A DNA stretch of 64,000 bases from Dallia pectoralis (taxonomy: Eukaryota; Chordata; Actinopteri; Esociformes; Umbridae): the NCBI GenBank assembly GCA_029465975.1, contig CM055728.1, positions 7,981,689 through 8,045,688 of the forward strand, read 5' to 3'. A program made the translations under genes and the position numbers. Shown here in pieces: positions 54,277 to 64,000 of this stretch. Positions within the stretch are counted from its first letter, which is position 1. Each line of letters opens with the position of its first letter. Under the pieces are notes generated by a model that had not been told where the DNA came from, made no database searches, and saw only the letters and a program-made list of their open reading frames with translations.

Positions 54277-54394
54277 GGAATATTGAAGACCTGTCAGATT
54301 GTACCAAATATCTGCTTAATAGCAGCCTTTCTGGGCCTGTCTTTGAGCTGGGCGTTGCTGTTTACAGATGGAGAATGGAGACTGGGGCCATCGG
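54277..54394 (+). CDS. Candidate exon of an unidentified membrane protein
   Basis: 118 bp between a good acceptor (ATCGATTTCCCAG) and donor (GG|GTGAGT), open in the phase-0 frame. It reads ILKTCQIVPNICLIAAFLGL then SLSWALLFTDGEWRLGPS, with a hydrophobic span of about 20 residues. I do not recognise the family, and I found no convincing partner exon on either side. It could be an exon of the next gene downstream of ABHD6 or a chance match. Confidence 0.38.
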
Positions 54395-56147
54395 GTGAGT
54401 AATGTCATTCCCATACTCTGCTGTCCTAATTTCCTGGGAGTTGTGTGTACAATCAGTGAGTCTTATTACTTCTGAAGCGGTTTAGAAATGTTTGCATTTG
54501 TCAGTATGAGCAATGCTTTCGTAGAGGAGGGAGAAATCAGAAATGACATCAATGAACCTAATCAAATGTGCTGACTGAAAATATACAGCTAACCACTATT
54601 TGGGCTAACTTTTTAGCAGATACAGTTAGAAGAAATGAACATTTACATTTTTACCACAGGATGCAACACCAGCAATTGAAACAAGGGGTGTTGAGGGCTT
54701 TATAGAATACATTATTATTTTTGGCCTCGTCTCTTATATTCATTTTCAATACTGTGATATATGTTTTTTGGTAATCTTGTTTTTAGTGTAACAACTCCAT
54801 ATTAATGCTCTAGGTAGTTTTAGGTTGTAAAGTGAATTTATAAAACCTCCGACTGAGCCTAAACTCATATAGACAATGCTCCTGTAAAAAAGTTTAGATC
54901 AAGCCCTCACGCACTTTTTGAAAACGTTTTGAGCTTCCTGAGAACAATATTGTCTAGATTTTTCTGGCCTGGTTTTGATTTAATCAATTGTTTTGATTTA
55001 ATCTGTAATTTTACACTTTGGTTGTCTACACTATTATCTTACAAGTATTATATGTAAACATAAATAAATACCCTGGAATGAGAAGGTGTGTCTGTAGCAG
55101 TCAAATATTTAGTAGCCTAAATAAATATCTGATCTGGAACAAACACTCTTCAAGCCCTTTTTTATAGCCTAGTGAATGGTCGGACTTGGTACAGTTTCAC
55201 ATTATAATAATCTCATAGGTATCACAGTGTAAATGGGTTACAGCTACCACAAGAGCACCTTCATGGAAATGTGTTTTCTATTGGTAATAAACAAATGGGA
55301 GAATAATGTGCTCTTGTGAGGTGAAAAGCATGTGATGCTGATTGTTGTTGTAAACCAACAGTCTGAGTATAGGTGAAAACTGGAATGTGTGTTTTAAGAC
55401 AGGATGACACATTAACACAGTAGCGGAAGGACAAGAAAGGCAGATGGTTGCCATTTATTGTTTTCATGGAATGCAGGAGGTGAACCCACCTTTGGGCCTG
55501 CCCAGGGTCAGGCATGAAAATCACTCACCTTTCGGCGAAATTCGCCGTTTTGAAACCAGAATAGGTGACCTACGTGCATCGTGTAGATTCGATGAGAAAG
55601 GTACCAGAGATTTAGTGAACTACGAACAGGTGCGCAAGTGCATGAAAATATTAGCGCAAAGGGCCTTGCATCAACAGTTTCCTTCTCTGGGAAGGTAGGG
55701 AAATACCATTTCCTGATTGGTTTTACAAGCAGTTTGCTTCGCACGTGCTGACAAGAGTGCGCACATCAAATTCAGAAGCTGAAAAAGCCTGCCTGGCCTC
55801 CGCGATTTCATCGCCTGAATTTGGTGAGTGATGGTTTCAATAGTAACTCAGAAGCTCTGTTGCGATAGGCTTAGCTAACGTTATCTACAGGTTGATGAAT
55901 TGAGTCATTATACACAGAGGAGAGAACGCAATGTTAGCCAGCTAAAGATCTGCAGGGCTTGAATTTCGGTGCTGGATTGCGGGGATTGCGCATAATTTAA
56001 ACCATTCCCGCAAGGGTAGTTTTTATAGTGCGAGAAATTCCCGAACAAATATATTTGCCTTATCTCAGACCGAGGTAAAGTTGGTTGGATATTGGATATT
56101 CAACGGATATTCGGAGCCCGAGATCTGGTCCGGTTTTTTTCGACACT
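54395..56147. other. Intergenic or intronic sequence with a CpG-richer patch
   Basis: Mostly unassigned. At about 55520-55830 the base composition is less AT-rich and includes CTTTCGGCGAAATTCGCCG, an inverted-repeat-like motif. A donor-like TTTG|GTGAGTGATG lies at 55819/55820, so a first exon is possible. No coding similarity is recognised. Confidence 0.35.
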
Positions 56148-56316
56148 CAGCCACACTACACCCCGTGATCGACCGACAGAAACCTCCGTGTGCTTATAGT
56201 TAGCGACCGTCAATAAAGTACAAGTACAGGGCAAGCAGCCACACTACACCGTGGTGATCAACAGACAGAAACCTCCGTGTGCTTATAGTTAGGGACCGTC
56301 AATAAAGTCCAAGTCT
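56148..56316. repeat. Direct repeat, two copies of about 88 bp
   Basis: CAGCCACACTACACC...CAGAAACCTCCGTGTGCTTA...GACCGTCAATAAAGT occurs at 56148 and again at 56236. An AATAAAGT box ends each unit. It may be part of a larger mobile element starting near 55955. Confidence 0.85.
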
Positions 56317-57379
56317 TAAAGTTATGAATTCAGTAGCTGTTTAACCATTTGGCCTTGAAACTTCAAACCACTTTCAGATTGTGTTATAGAGGACACCCAC
56401 ATTTTGCACTGCTTTGTTTTTTTAAGGAAATTGTGTAAGATGTTTAATAAACATAAAATTGTACAAAATCAATTTACTTTATATTGTCTACAAAGGTCTT
56501 TCACATGTGGAATATTTGAAATTTCTTCCGGGGAGCATGCCCACGGACCCCCCTATAGGGGTAATATCCTTCTCACCTTTTTCACCCCTGACCCGTTATC
56601 ATGCCTGCAGGGTAGAAAGCCAACCTGATAAGAGAAACCAGCATGGTCGGATTTAGATCAGATAAACATACTTTGATTTGTTGTTTACAAAAGATTGATG
56701 TGCAGCATCTGCATCCGTCTTACTGTCTCACATACAGTGATTATAGAAAATTAGAATACCCTGTAAAAAATCCTTATTGATTATCATATTACACCCTGGA
56801 AATTAAAATGAATTAAATATAACTTTCTCCTGCTGTATTAACACGTTATAACCCTCAACATCAAAGTATAGATAACATTCAAAGATATTCTTAACAATTA
56901 TTAAAAAGTAATTTGTGAATCACCTGGTTTGCATAAGGGATCAGCCCTTTAGGTACAACCTGTCACCTCCCAGAACACACCATGCTAATTGCCCCCACAA
57001 CATGCACAACATGTTTGATATTATATCATGTCAATATTGGAATGTGTTATGCCCTACCAAAGCATTGAGATTGAAACATTTTTTTTATGCCAATTAAAGC
57101 TGCAGCAGATCCTACCTTGGGAAAAAGTGGTGCTGTTCACCATTGTGCTCTCAGAGCCAGCCCCTGGTACTGCTTTACTGATGAGTATTTTTAAATATTG
57201 TTTTAATTTGTTGCTGTTTATCAAAGGCCAGCCCCTACTCTAATTGACGGCCCTTGACAAATTGCTATATTTCAAAGATTTCATGCACATTATCAACTAT
57301 GTGAAGCCAGAGGGGCCCAGAGTGCCCAAGGGAGCCCCCATCAAGTCAACATGTCCAAATGTAACAATCTGTTTTACTT
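56317..57379. other. Intergenic, no gene seen
   Basis: AT-rich. An ACAGTGATTATAGAAAATTAG string near 56736 resembles a Tc1/mariner terminus, but I see no partner or transposase. Confidence 0.45.
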
Positions 57380-58317
57380 ATATATGTTGTGAGGAAGTTT
57401 AGTTTTTTGTTTTCATTGACAAGTAGATTTGTACATCGTCAGAAAAGCAGTGAAAATAAATATTGTGTAGCTTAAAAATGTCAACCAGGGGCAGCATATA
57501 CAGTGAAAAGGGGATTGGGCTCAGATTGGAACCTTGAGGGACCCCGCAAGTCAGAGGGGCAGTAGTTGAAGAACATTTGGCTAAGTGAACTGTGAAACTC
57601 CTATCTGTCAGGTATGACTGAAACCATTTCAGGGCAGTACCTTTGATGCCAACATACTGTTCAAGTTGGGATAAAATGATCCTATGGTCCATAGTGTCAA
57701 AAGCAACAGTCAGGTCTAAAAACACCAGCATAGCAGAGTTTCCTGAATCAACAGTTAAGAAAGGGTCATTCAATACTCTTAAAAGCACACATACTATGGC
57801 GTAGTTTAAAATCAGACTGAAATTTCTCCTGGATGCCGTGATTATCTAAAAATGTATTCATTTGGTTAACAACAAATTTTCCAAGACTTTGGACAGAAAA
57901 TAGGCTTGTAAGAGAGGACATTAGGATCCAGATTTGCCTTTTTGATAAAGGTGGCACGATAGCAGGTTTAAAGGCAGCTGGAACACACCCTGAGGTATGA
58001 CAGGATTTAATTAAGATAAGAATACTAGACACAACCGTAGTAAACACATTTTGAGAAGACAAGAAGGAATACTGTCCTGAGGGGAGTTAGTAGGCCACAG
58101 ATTATTACCTAGTTTTTATAGTACAGAGCGTGATACAGGCTCAAACTGTTCGAACACAGCTGGGTTATTAGGAGAGAAACAAGGGTCTAAGGCAAAAGAG
58201 ATCAGTAAAGATCTAAGAGCACAAATCTTTCCAGTAAAGAAATTAATAAAACGTTCACATATTGTGGGCGATAGCACAATAAAAGCTTTATCAGTAGGAT
58301 TTTCGGTGAAGGAAGAG
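57380..58317 (-). mobile_element. L2-like LINE remnant (RT), minus strand
   Basis: Two overlapping minus-strand frames give an RT core: DLTVAFDTMDHRIILSQLEQ, LKWFQSYLTDR, CGVPQGSNLSPIPFSLYMLP and FSDDVQIYL, and upstream ILIKSCHTSGCVPAAFKPA. The catalytic box is FSDD instead of FADD. Frames break near 57.78 and 58.07 kb. It is the same broad family as the copy at 45.8 kb, in opposite orientation. Confidence 0.82.
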
Positions 58318-58632
58318 CGTATTTGATCCCCTGTGGATTTTGTATGTTTGCCCACTGACAAAAACATGATCAGTCTATAATTTTAATGGAAGGAGAGACC
58401 TAATAAAAACAGCAAAAATCCAGAATAATGCACTTCAAAGAAAATATAAATTGATTTGACAAGTAAAATTAAAATCAAAAATCATAAAAAAATGCATTAT
58501 TCTGGATTTTTTTGTTATTCTGTCTCACTGTTCAAATAAACCTACCATTAAACGTATAGACTGAGAATGTCTTCGTCAGTGGGCAAAATGACAAAATCAT
58601 CAGGGAATCAAATACTTTCTTCTTTTACTGCA
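58318..58632. mobile_element. Fold-back Tc1 relic (MITE-like) nested in the LINE
   Basis: Two inverted arms of about 100-150 bp run from a GTATTTGATCCCC/GGGAATCAAATAC pair through TTGCCCACTGAC to the inner CCAGAATAATGCA/TGCATTATTCTGG pair at about 58418 and 58492. The arms match the terminal repeats of a salmonid-type Tc1 element; its transposase has been lost. Confidence 0.78.
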
Positions 58633-59065
58633 TACAAGAATTAAACGTAATGAAAATAACCTGTGGCCTATGACAGTTGTGGGAAAAAAGTTTGGATAAA
58701 ATTGTGTTTTGGCAATTTTAACAGCTCTTTGATAATTTAAATAGCAGTCATGTATAATTGCTAGAGAGACCTGGAGCTTATCCTCCTTCTACTTCCTCTG
58801 TGCTTGTCTACATGTGCGCCTGAGAGAGCGGGTATTGTCGTTTAGCCATGGCTGTGAAGATCCATTGAGCATCTACTCCTGAATGGAGAAACAGCGTCCA
58901 AGATATCGGTACAAGTGGGACATGAGCGGTAATAAGCTCTTCAGCACTGAGATCCCAGCAGTCGTTCAGTTTATAAAGCACAGACTCTTTAAAGGCGTTC
59001 GAAAACTGGAAGGTAGTTTCAAGGGTAAATCACTTGCAGGCGACCAGAAGGAACACAGAAGGTAA
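58633..59065 (-). mobile_element. Probable upstream part of the same L2-like LINE
   Basis: Contains a fish-repeat string (CAGTCATGTATAATTGCTAG, GTTTAGCCATGGCTGTGAAG, ACAGCGTCCAAGATATCGG) that I associate with the 5' region of fish LINEs. The 60-residue plus-strand frame at 58883-59065 is likely incidental. Confidence 0.4.
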
Positions 59066-60052
59066 TCCTAGAACAGAGGATTGTAGCAGTAAACAAGACA
59101 GACAGGTGATTAAATACATGTGTTTCAAATGTCATTGATGTAAACACAAACCATAAGACAAAACAATGTCCAATTTGTCTTATTTTGCTTGTATTGGGCC
59201 AGTCACTGACAGTGTGAGGTTGAGAGAGTCAATAAGATTAATAAAATATTTGACCACGGGTTTGTTTTCACAGCATACATATATTGTATAAGCTTATTTA
59301 ATTTCTGAATAGAAGGTGTGCCTGCGTTTGTGATATTGACTGCTGAATGATGTCAATTAAAATAACGCTAAAGTGTTTATTTTTGCTAATACTCTGTATA
59401 GTTAAGGTTTTGTGAAAAGTTAGATAATGCATCCATTGTGTAGTTATTGGTAAGGTAGATTTTTTTTATATCCCATGATTAAAACTTGCATGCATTGGGG
59501 GTCTGTGCCTGTAAATTTTACACCCAGTTTTTCTGATTTACTATCCAGTCAGCCTAACAAACAATCAACAGTGTTAACGTTTGGTTGAAACTGATTGGAA
59601 CAAATGAGGGTATCAAAATAAGTTTTGTTTTGGCTTGTTGTTTATTAATCTGGTTGGAACATGTTCTTTACTGTTGTTCTGTTGTTATGGTAACAGCTGA
59701 GTCATTTTTGTAGTGGCATTGATGTTCCCAATTGGGAGATATTTTTCTCCTTTGGGAAGTGGTACATTGTAGTGAAGCGTGGACTGAATTCTTTGGTCCC
59801 CTTTTTGCATGTAGATTTTAACAGGATAATTAGTTCTTATGTGGACAATATTTAGAGGAGATGAAGTAGATAGTTGTCACACAACCTTACCTTCCTTTTC
59901 GGTGGCCCCATCTACTCACCTCTTATGTTTCTTTGCTCACCTCTGGCTCATGTTATGTCATGCGCTCAGTTTAATTGCACTCATGCATGCTAGACAACAT
60001 TTGGCCATCTACTAAGTCCTAAGTATTTGCAGAAGACTGAAAGATGACGATA
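59066..60052. other. Intergenic, no gene seen
   Basis: About 1 kb, AT-rich, nothing recognised. Confidence 0.6.
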
Positions 60053-60060
60053 ATCTGTTT

Positions 60061-61108
60061 TAGGGGTCGACCGATTGATCGGCCGGCCGATCAATCGGCA
60101 GATTTTTTTGTGTTTTTTACATAATCGGCATCGGCCGATATTCAAGTACATAAAGCCGATAAATAGGCAGGCACGTGCGCGGGCAGCATAGTGTTGTTAT
60201 TGTGGAACCGCGGTACAGTTTTATATTCGCACATTCGCCAGCTCCGGGGATGCGGCACAGCGGTTCTCTTAATACATCCACGGGCTGACTGCCGAGTCGG
60301 AAAAACGGATAGAAAATACTGTAGCGCTCGGTAAACAGAGTAGTTATGGACCAACGTAAACGTGCAACACCCCGAGCTGCACTATCTATAACATAGATAG
60401 GAAATAATGTAGCGCTCGGTAAACAGAGTAGTTATGGACCAACGTAAAGGTGCAACACCCAGAGCTGCACTAACTATAACATACCGGTAGATAGGAAATA
60501 CTGTAGCGCTCGTCAAACAGAGTATGGACCAACGTAAACGTGCAACACCCCGAGCTACACTAACTATAACATAGATTGAAAATACTGTAGCGCTCGGTAA
60601 ACAGAGTAGTTAGGGACCAACGTAAAGGTGCAACACCCAGAGCTGCACTATCTATAACATAGATTACAGATGGGTGTTTTAATAGCTTTTTCAAATGTTT
60701 AAATACTCATCCCAAAATGCATCAGTACACTCGTTAAAGTATATTCTAAGAGCCGCAAGAAATTATGTATTTAAAGTTTTTCGGGTGTTGTAATTAAATG
60801 CTGCTTTGTGCACTTAGCTATTTTTTTTTTATTGAAAAGTTAATTTATCAAAGTTTTTCTTGTTACCTCTTTCTTTTATTCAATATAATATATAATACAT
60901 TTTTTATTAAACGTTTTTGTTGTAAAATTCTATGTCTTTATTCTTAAGTAATTATTAGTGCTACATTTTATCTTGCAAATAGAGGATAAAAACCAGCACA
61001 TATCGGCCAAATATCGGCCTAAATAAATCGGCCATAATAATCGGCCATTGGCCGACCTGGATTTTAAAAAATCGGCGTCGGCCTGAGAACCATAATCGTC
61101 GACCTCTA
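60061..61108. mobile_element. Non-autonomous hAT-like element with internal tandem repeats
   Basis: 1,048 bp flanked by an 8-bp direct duplication ATCTGTTT (60053-60060 and 61109-61116). Short inverted ends TAGGGGTCGAC and GTCGACCTCTA have one mismatch. Subterminal regions are packed with ATCGGCC/GGCCGAT motifs, with an ATCGGCCGGCCGAT palindrome at the left. There is no transposase. An 8-bp duplication and these ends fit hAT. Confidence 0.85.
60308..60665. repeat. Internal 84-94-bp tandem repeat of the hAT-like element
   Basis: Four units, each with ACTGTAGCGCTCGGTAAACA, ATGGACCAACGTAAACGTGC and CTATAACATAGAT. GCGCTC begins near 60324, 60412, 60506 and 60590. Alternate units share ACACCCCGAGCT or ACACCCAGAGCT variants. 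Confidence 0.92.
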
Positions 61109-61222
61109 ATCTGTTTCAAAACACCCTCTGATGTTGGCACCCTGTTTCTGGCTTGGTAGTCACTCACAACCAAGTCAAACTGTTTGTATGTCTCTTATTC
61201 ATACTTGATACTATGATGCCCA

Positions 61223-61629
61223 GCCTCTGCCTAACCCTGTGCCTAACCCTCTGCCTAACCCTCTGCCTAAACCTAACCCTCTGCCTAAACCTAACCCTCT
61301 CCCTAACCCTCTGCCAAACCCTAACCCTCTGCCAAACCCTAACCCTCTGCCTAACTGTCTGCCTAACCCTCTGCCTAACCCTCTGCCTAACCCTCTGCCT
61401 AAACCTAACCCTCTGCCTAAACCTAACCCTCTGCCTAAACCTAACCCTCTGCCTAAACCTAACCCTCTGCCTAAACCTAACCCTCTGCCTAACCCTCTGC
61501 CTAACCCTCTGCCTAACCCTAACCCTCTGCCTAAACCTAACCCTCTGCCTAAACCTAACCCTCTGCCTAAACCTAACCCTCTGCCTAACCCTATGCCTAA
61601 AACTCTGCCTAACCCTAACCCTCTGCCTG
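61223..61629. repeat. Telomere-like minisatellite (CCTAACCCTCTG)n
   Basis: About 400 bp of 12-bp CCTAACCCTCTG units mixed with 18-bp units carrying an extra CTAAAC. The CCTAACCC core is one step from the vertebrate telomere repeat. Its period is a multiple of three, which opens long meaningless frames on both strands. Confidence 0.93.
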
Positions 61630-61939
61630 TCAGAAACATCCCCACAACATGGTGTTGTTTCAGACAATAGTAAAAACAAATGTTGTACATTGGCCTCATG
61701 TAACCACAACGCAGCTAGGTTACCTGTGAATTCAGTTGGTACTTTTGGAGGGACGCTACTTTCTTTCAACCCTTAAATACAAGTGTTATGCCGAGCTCTT
61801 GATATGGTTGACTAGCACCATTTCTCCACGCCCAGTCTCAGAACTTTTCTTATTAAGAGAAACAGTAATATGCACAATACAGCAAAAAATATACAATATA
61901 AGAACAACAGACCAGGAAATAATATACAATAAGTTTTAT

Positions 61940-62330
61940 AAAAGCCTTGTCGGGGGGAGCCTCTGGAGGCCCTTAAAGTAGGAGATATCTGGTTGCCATC
62001 TGCAAACAAATGAACAGGCAGAGCCCCGCACAGAAAGCTGTAGGTAATACATAACAACCCTGAGCCAATGAGGAACAGAGGGGGACTGGGAGGACTTCCA
62101 TTGGAGGAGTATTCTGCCTCGAGCCAGCAGTGTGGAAAAAGCAATGACATTAGCGTGTTTGGGGTCCAATGGGAGTGGGTCTTCCGCAACACTGAAAATT
62201 GCAAACCGGGGAGCAGGCGAATTTGGAGAGCTTTGGATAAGAACTAGAAGATGGAGTCCCAGTAGCTTCCCAGCTAAGGGCATTGAAAAAACATATGGTA
62301 TAAATGACAGGGGGAGGTATGACATCAGTC
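61940..62330 (-). mobile_element. L1/Tx1-like LINE, 3' fragment
   Basis: The minus strand reads PLPLDPKHANVIAFSTLLAR, then ILLQWKSSQSPSVPHWLRVV and MYYLQL. This is a C-terminal block I recognise from fish L1/Tx1-type ORF2 proteins. No RT core is present. Confidence 0.55.
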
Positions 62331-64000
62331 ACAGAGGAGTAAATTGCAAACCATTTTGACTTCTAGAAATTCACTCTATAAACCACGTTCACCTGTATAA
62401 GTCCAAGACGAGCACAGTATGTAGTTGAGCTAGCTCAGTCTATTGCCTCACTCCGTGAATTAAAAATTCACCTTCTGCTTCCAAGCAGATATTGTTTTGT
62501 TGGTGGAGTGTTTGTCAAACTAAGGTTGCACAATATATTGACTAAATGCCATTATTGCGTAGTGAAATATTACACCGAAAATGTCACTGAATTATACAAT
62601 ATTCTGTTTATTTTGTGGAGAGATGCGTCCGTTAGCTGTGTGCCTTTGTTGTGTTTCATTGCGTGCCAGCTCGAAACCGCTATATAATGATCGTGTTTCA
62701 TTGGCCTGTTGCCGGTCACCTGCAGGTCTGAGTGTAGGGCTCCGCTACACAAACATATCCTACGGATCTTACCACGTGATCTGTTAAGTCAGACGTCTTC
62801 GCTCCTCGTCCATTAATATAAATATCGAAAAACAAGAACTCTAAATACCTGCAGGGTATTCAAATGGGTAGCGTTTATTGAGTTTATTGGACTGCAAAAA
62901 GCTAGCTGTCGTTAGTGGTTAGAAGCTGGAGTTGACAGCGTTTCGACTCGAAGACAGTCGAAAGATATTCAATTTCTTTTAAGTGATGCACAAAGTGCAG
63001 GTGCTTTATCATATGTATTATGTTTCCCCCCTTGCAAGACATTTACTTAGAATTTCACTTCCTCCTTTTTGGCTTTGGTAAAATGTAGCCAAGCCTTTAA
63101 CCGCTTGAACTTTTATCCACCCTAGAAATGTTGTGAAGGCAATTCAATTCTTTGTTCATTTTTAAGGTGGCTGGCAGTCAATTCAATTGAATTCAATATC
63201 TCTATTAGACAATCAATGTATGCTCATGCACCAGTGATGTGGTTTAAATGAAATTGCTATTGTCTCTTGAGACATAATAGTGAAGCCATTTGAGAAACAA
63301 ACAAAAATAAGTGTACAATGATTACCTTTAAGACAATGAAAAACTAAGAAAAATTAACTGGACAAAAAGAAAGCCCCAATCAGAAGAAGTCTGAAAGAGT
63401 ATGATTGAATTTAATGTGTGATGAAAGTGTTATGAAGGGCTGAATACCTTTAAAACCGTTTAGATATTTTAAATACAGAGTTATTGTTTCCCTGACAAAA
63501 AAGGGGATTAAATAACAACAAAAGCAAAATAATATTAAATTTATAAACATCTGCATCAGCCAAATTGTTACTTAAAACATCTGCATCGGTATCAGCCTAG
63601 AATTTCACAATCAGTGCATGCCAGGTTAATTTATTTTGATGAATTATCCCATAACTTGTTTGTATTTTTTATTTAACCTTTATTTAACCAAGCAGGCTGC
63701 CTCAGAAGAAAATCAGTTGCAACGGCGACCTGATATTTAAACATGTTTTTAAAATTTTTGAGAATATCCAAAGTCATATTGATATCAACATTTTCATGAT
63801 CAATATCACAATATAACATTTTGTCAATATAGTGTGCCCCTTTGTCAAACCCCATGAAATGAGAAGGTCCCATCGTCATAAAGGTCTCTCAGAAAGAAGA
63901 GTCATTATCAATAAGGGAGAGTGGGAACATTTTGAAATGGCGCCGAAACTGATACCAGATCTGTAGTGTGGACTGTACTATAGGATTACTAGTCTAGATA
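62331..64000. other. Right end of the window, no gene seen
   Basis: AT-rich. A TTTAACCTTTATTTAACCAA string near 63674 is a common fish LINE/SINE 3' tail. No exon is recognised. Confidence 0.5.

Noticed and set aside
55444..55698. 84-residue plus-strand frame and the overlapping minus-strand frame
   Set aside because: No family resemblance on either strand; kept only as a CpG-richer patch of uncertain meaning.
61153..61776. Long Leu/Thr/Cys- or Arg/Val-rich open frames on both strands
   Set aside because: Produced by the 12/18-bp telomere-like repeat, whose period is a multiple of three.

Overview
The window is vertebrate nuclear DNA, almost certainly from a teleost fish. It has spliced genes with GT-AG introns and dense interspersed repeats of fish type: Tc1-like transposons, Ty3/gypsy elements, RTE/Rex3-, Rex1-, L2- and I-like LINEs, a tRNA-derived SINE and many minisatellites. 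The SINE and the Tc1-like repeats resemble families common in salmonids and pikes, so a protacanthopterygian is my best guess. That is recognition from memory, not a database result.

Three host genes are well supported. At the left edge, on the minus strand, lie the first three coding exons of a ceramide synthase of the CERS5/6 group (2841 down to 84); the rest is outside the window. On the plus strand, 8069-23201 holds eight exons of the C-terminal coiled-coil half and tail anchor of SLMAP. On the plus strand, 40395-45486 holds a complete eight-exon ABHD6, a 340-residue monoacylglycerol lipase with its catalytic triad intact. SLMAP and ABHD6 lie in the same neighbourhood in mammals. The SLMAP copy appears to lack the N-terminal FHA half, because a divergent ceramide synthase occupies the DNA upstream. 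A possible exon of an unidentified membrane protein lies at 54277-54394.

Most of the rest is mobile DNA. A Ty3/gypsy element (13662-18261, minus strand) with two identical-looking LTRs and a 5-bp target duplication sits inside the endonuclease region of an older I-like LINE in a SLMAP intron. A second, chromodomain-bearing gypsy element (27505-32749, minus strand) and a long RTE/Rex3-type LINE (about 36390-39617) fill the SLMAP-ABHD6 intergenic region. ABHD6 introns carry Tc1 fragments, a 41-bp satellite, a tRNA-derived relic and one copy of an unidentified repeat whose inverted partner lies 5 kb away. Downstream of ABHD6 are L2-, Rex1- and L1/Tx1-like LINE remnants, a fold-back Tc1 relic inside a LINE, a 1,048-bp hAT-like non-autonomous element with an 8-bp target duplication, and a telomere-like minisatellite.

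I found no CRISPR array, operon, phage or other prokaryotic system, and nothing that must be a wholly new biological system. The most interesting items are the short FHA-less SLMAP gene organisation, the nested young retrotransposon, the hAT-like element with internal 88-bp repeats, and the unnamed inverted repeat pair around the 3' half of ABHD6.
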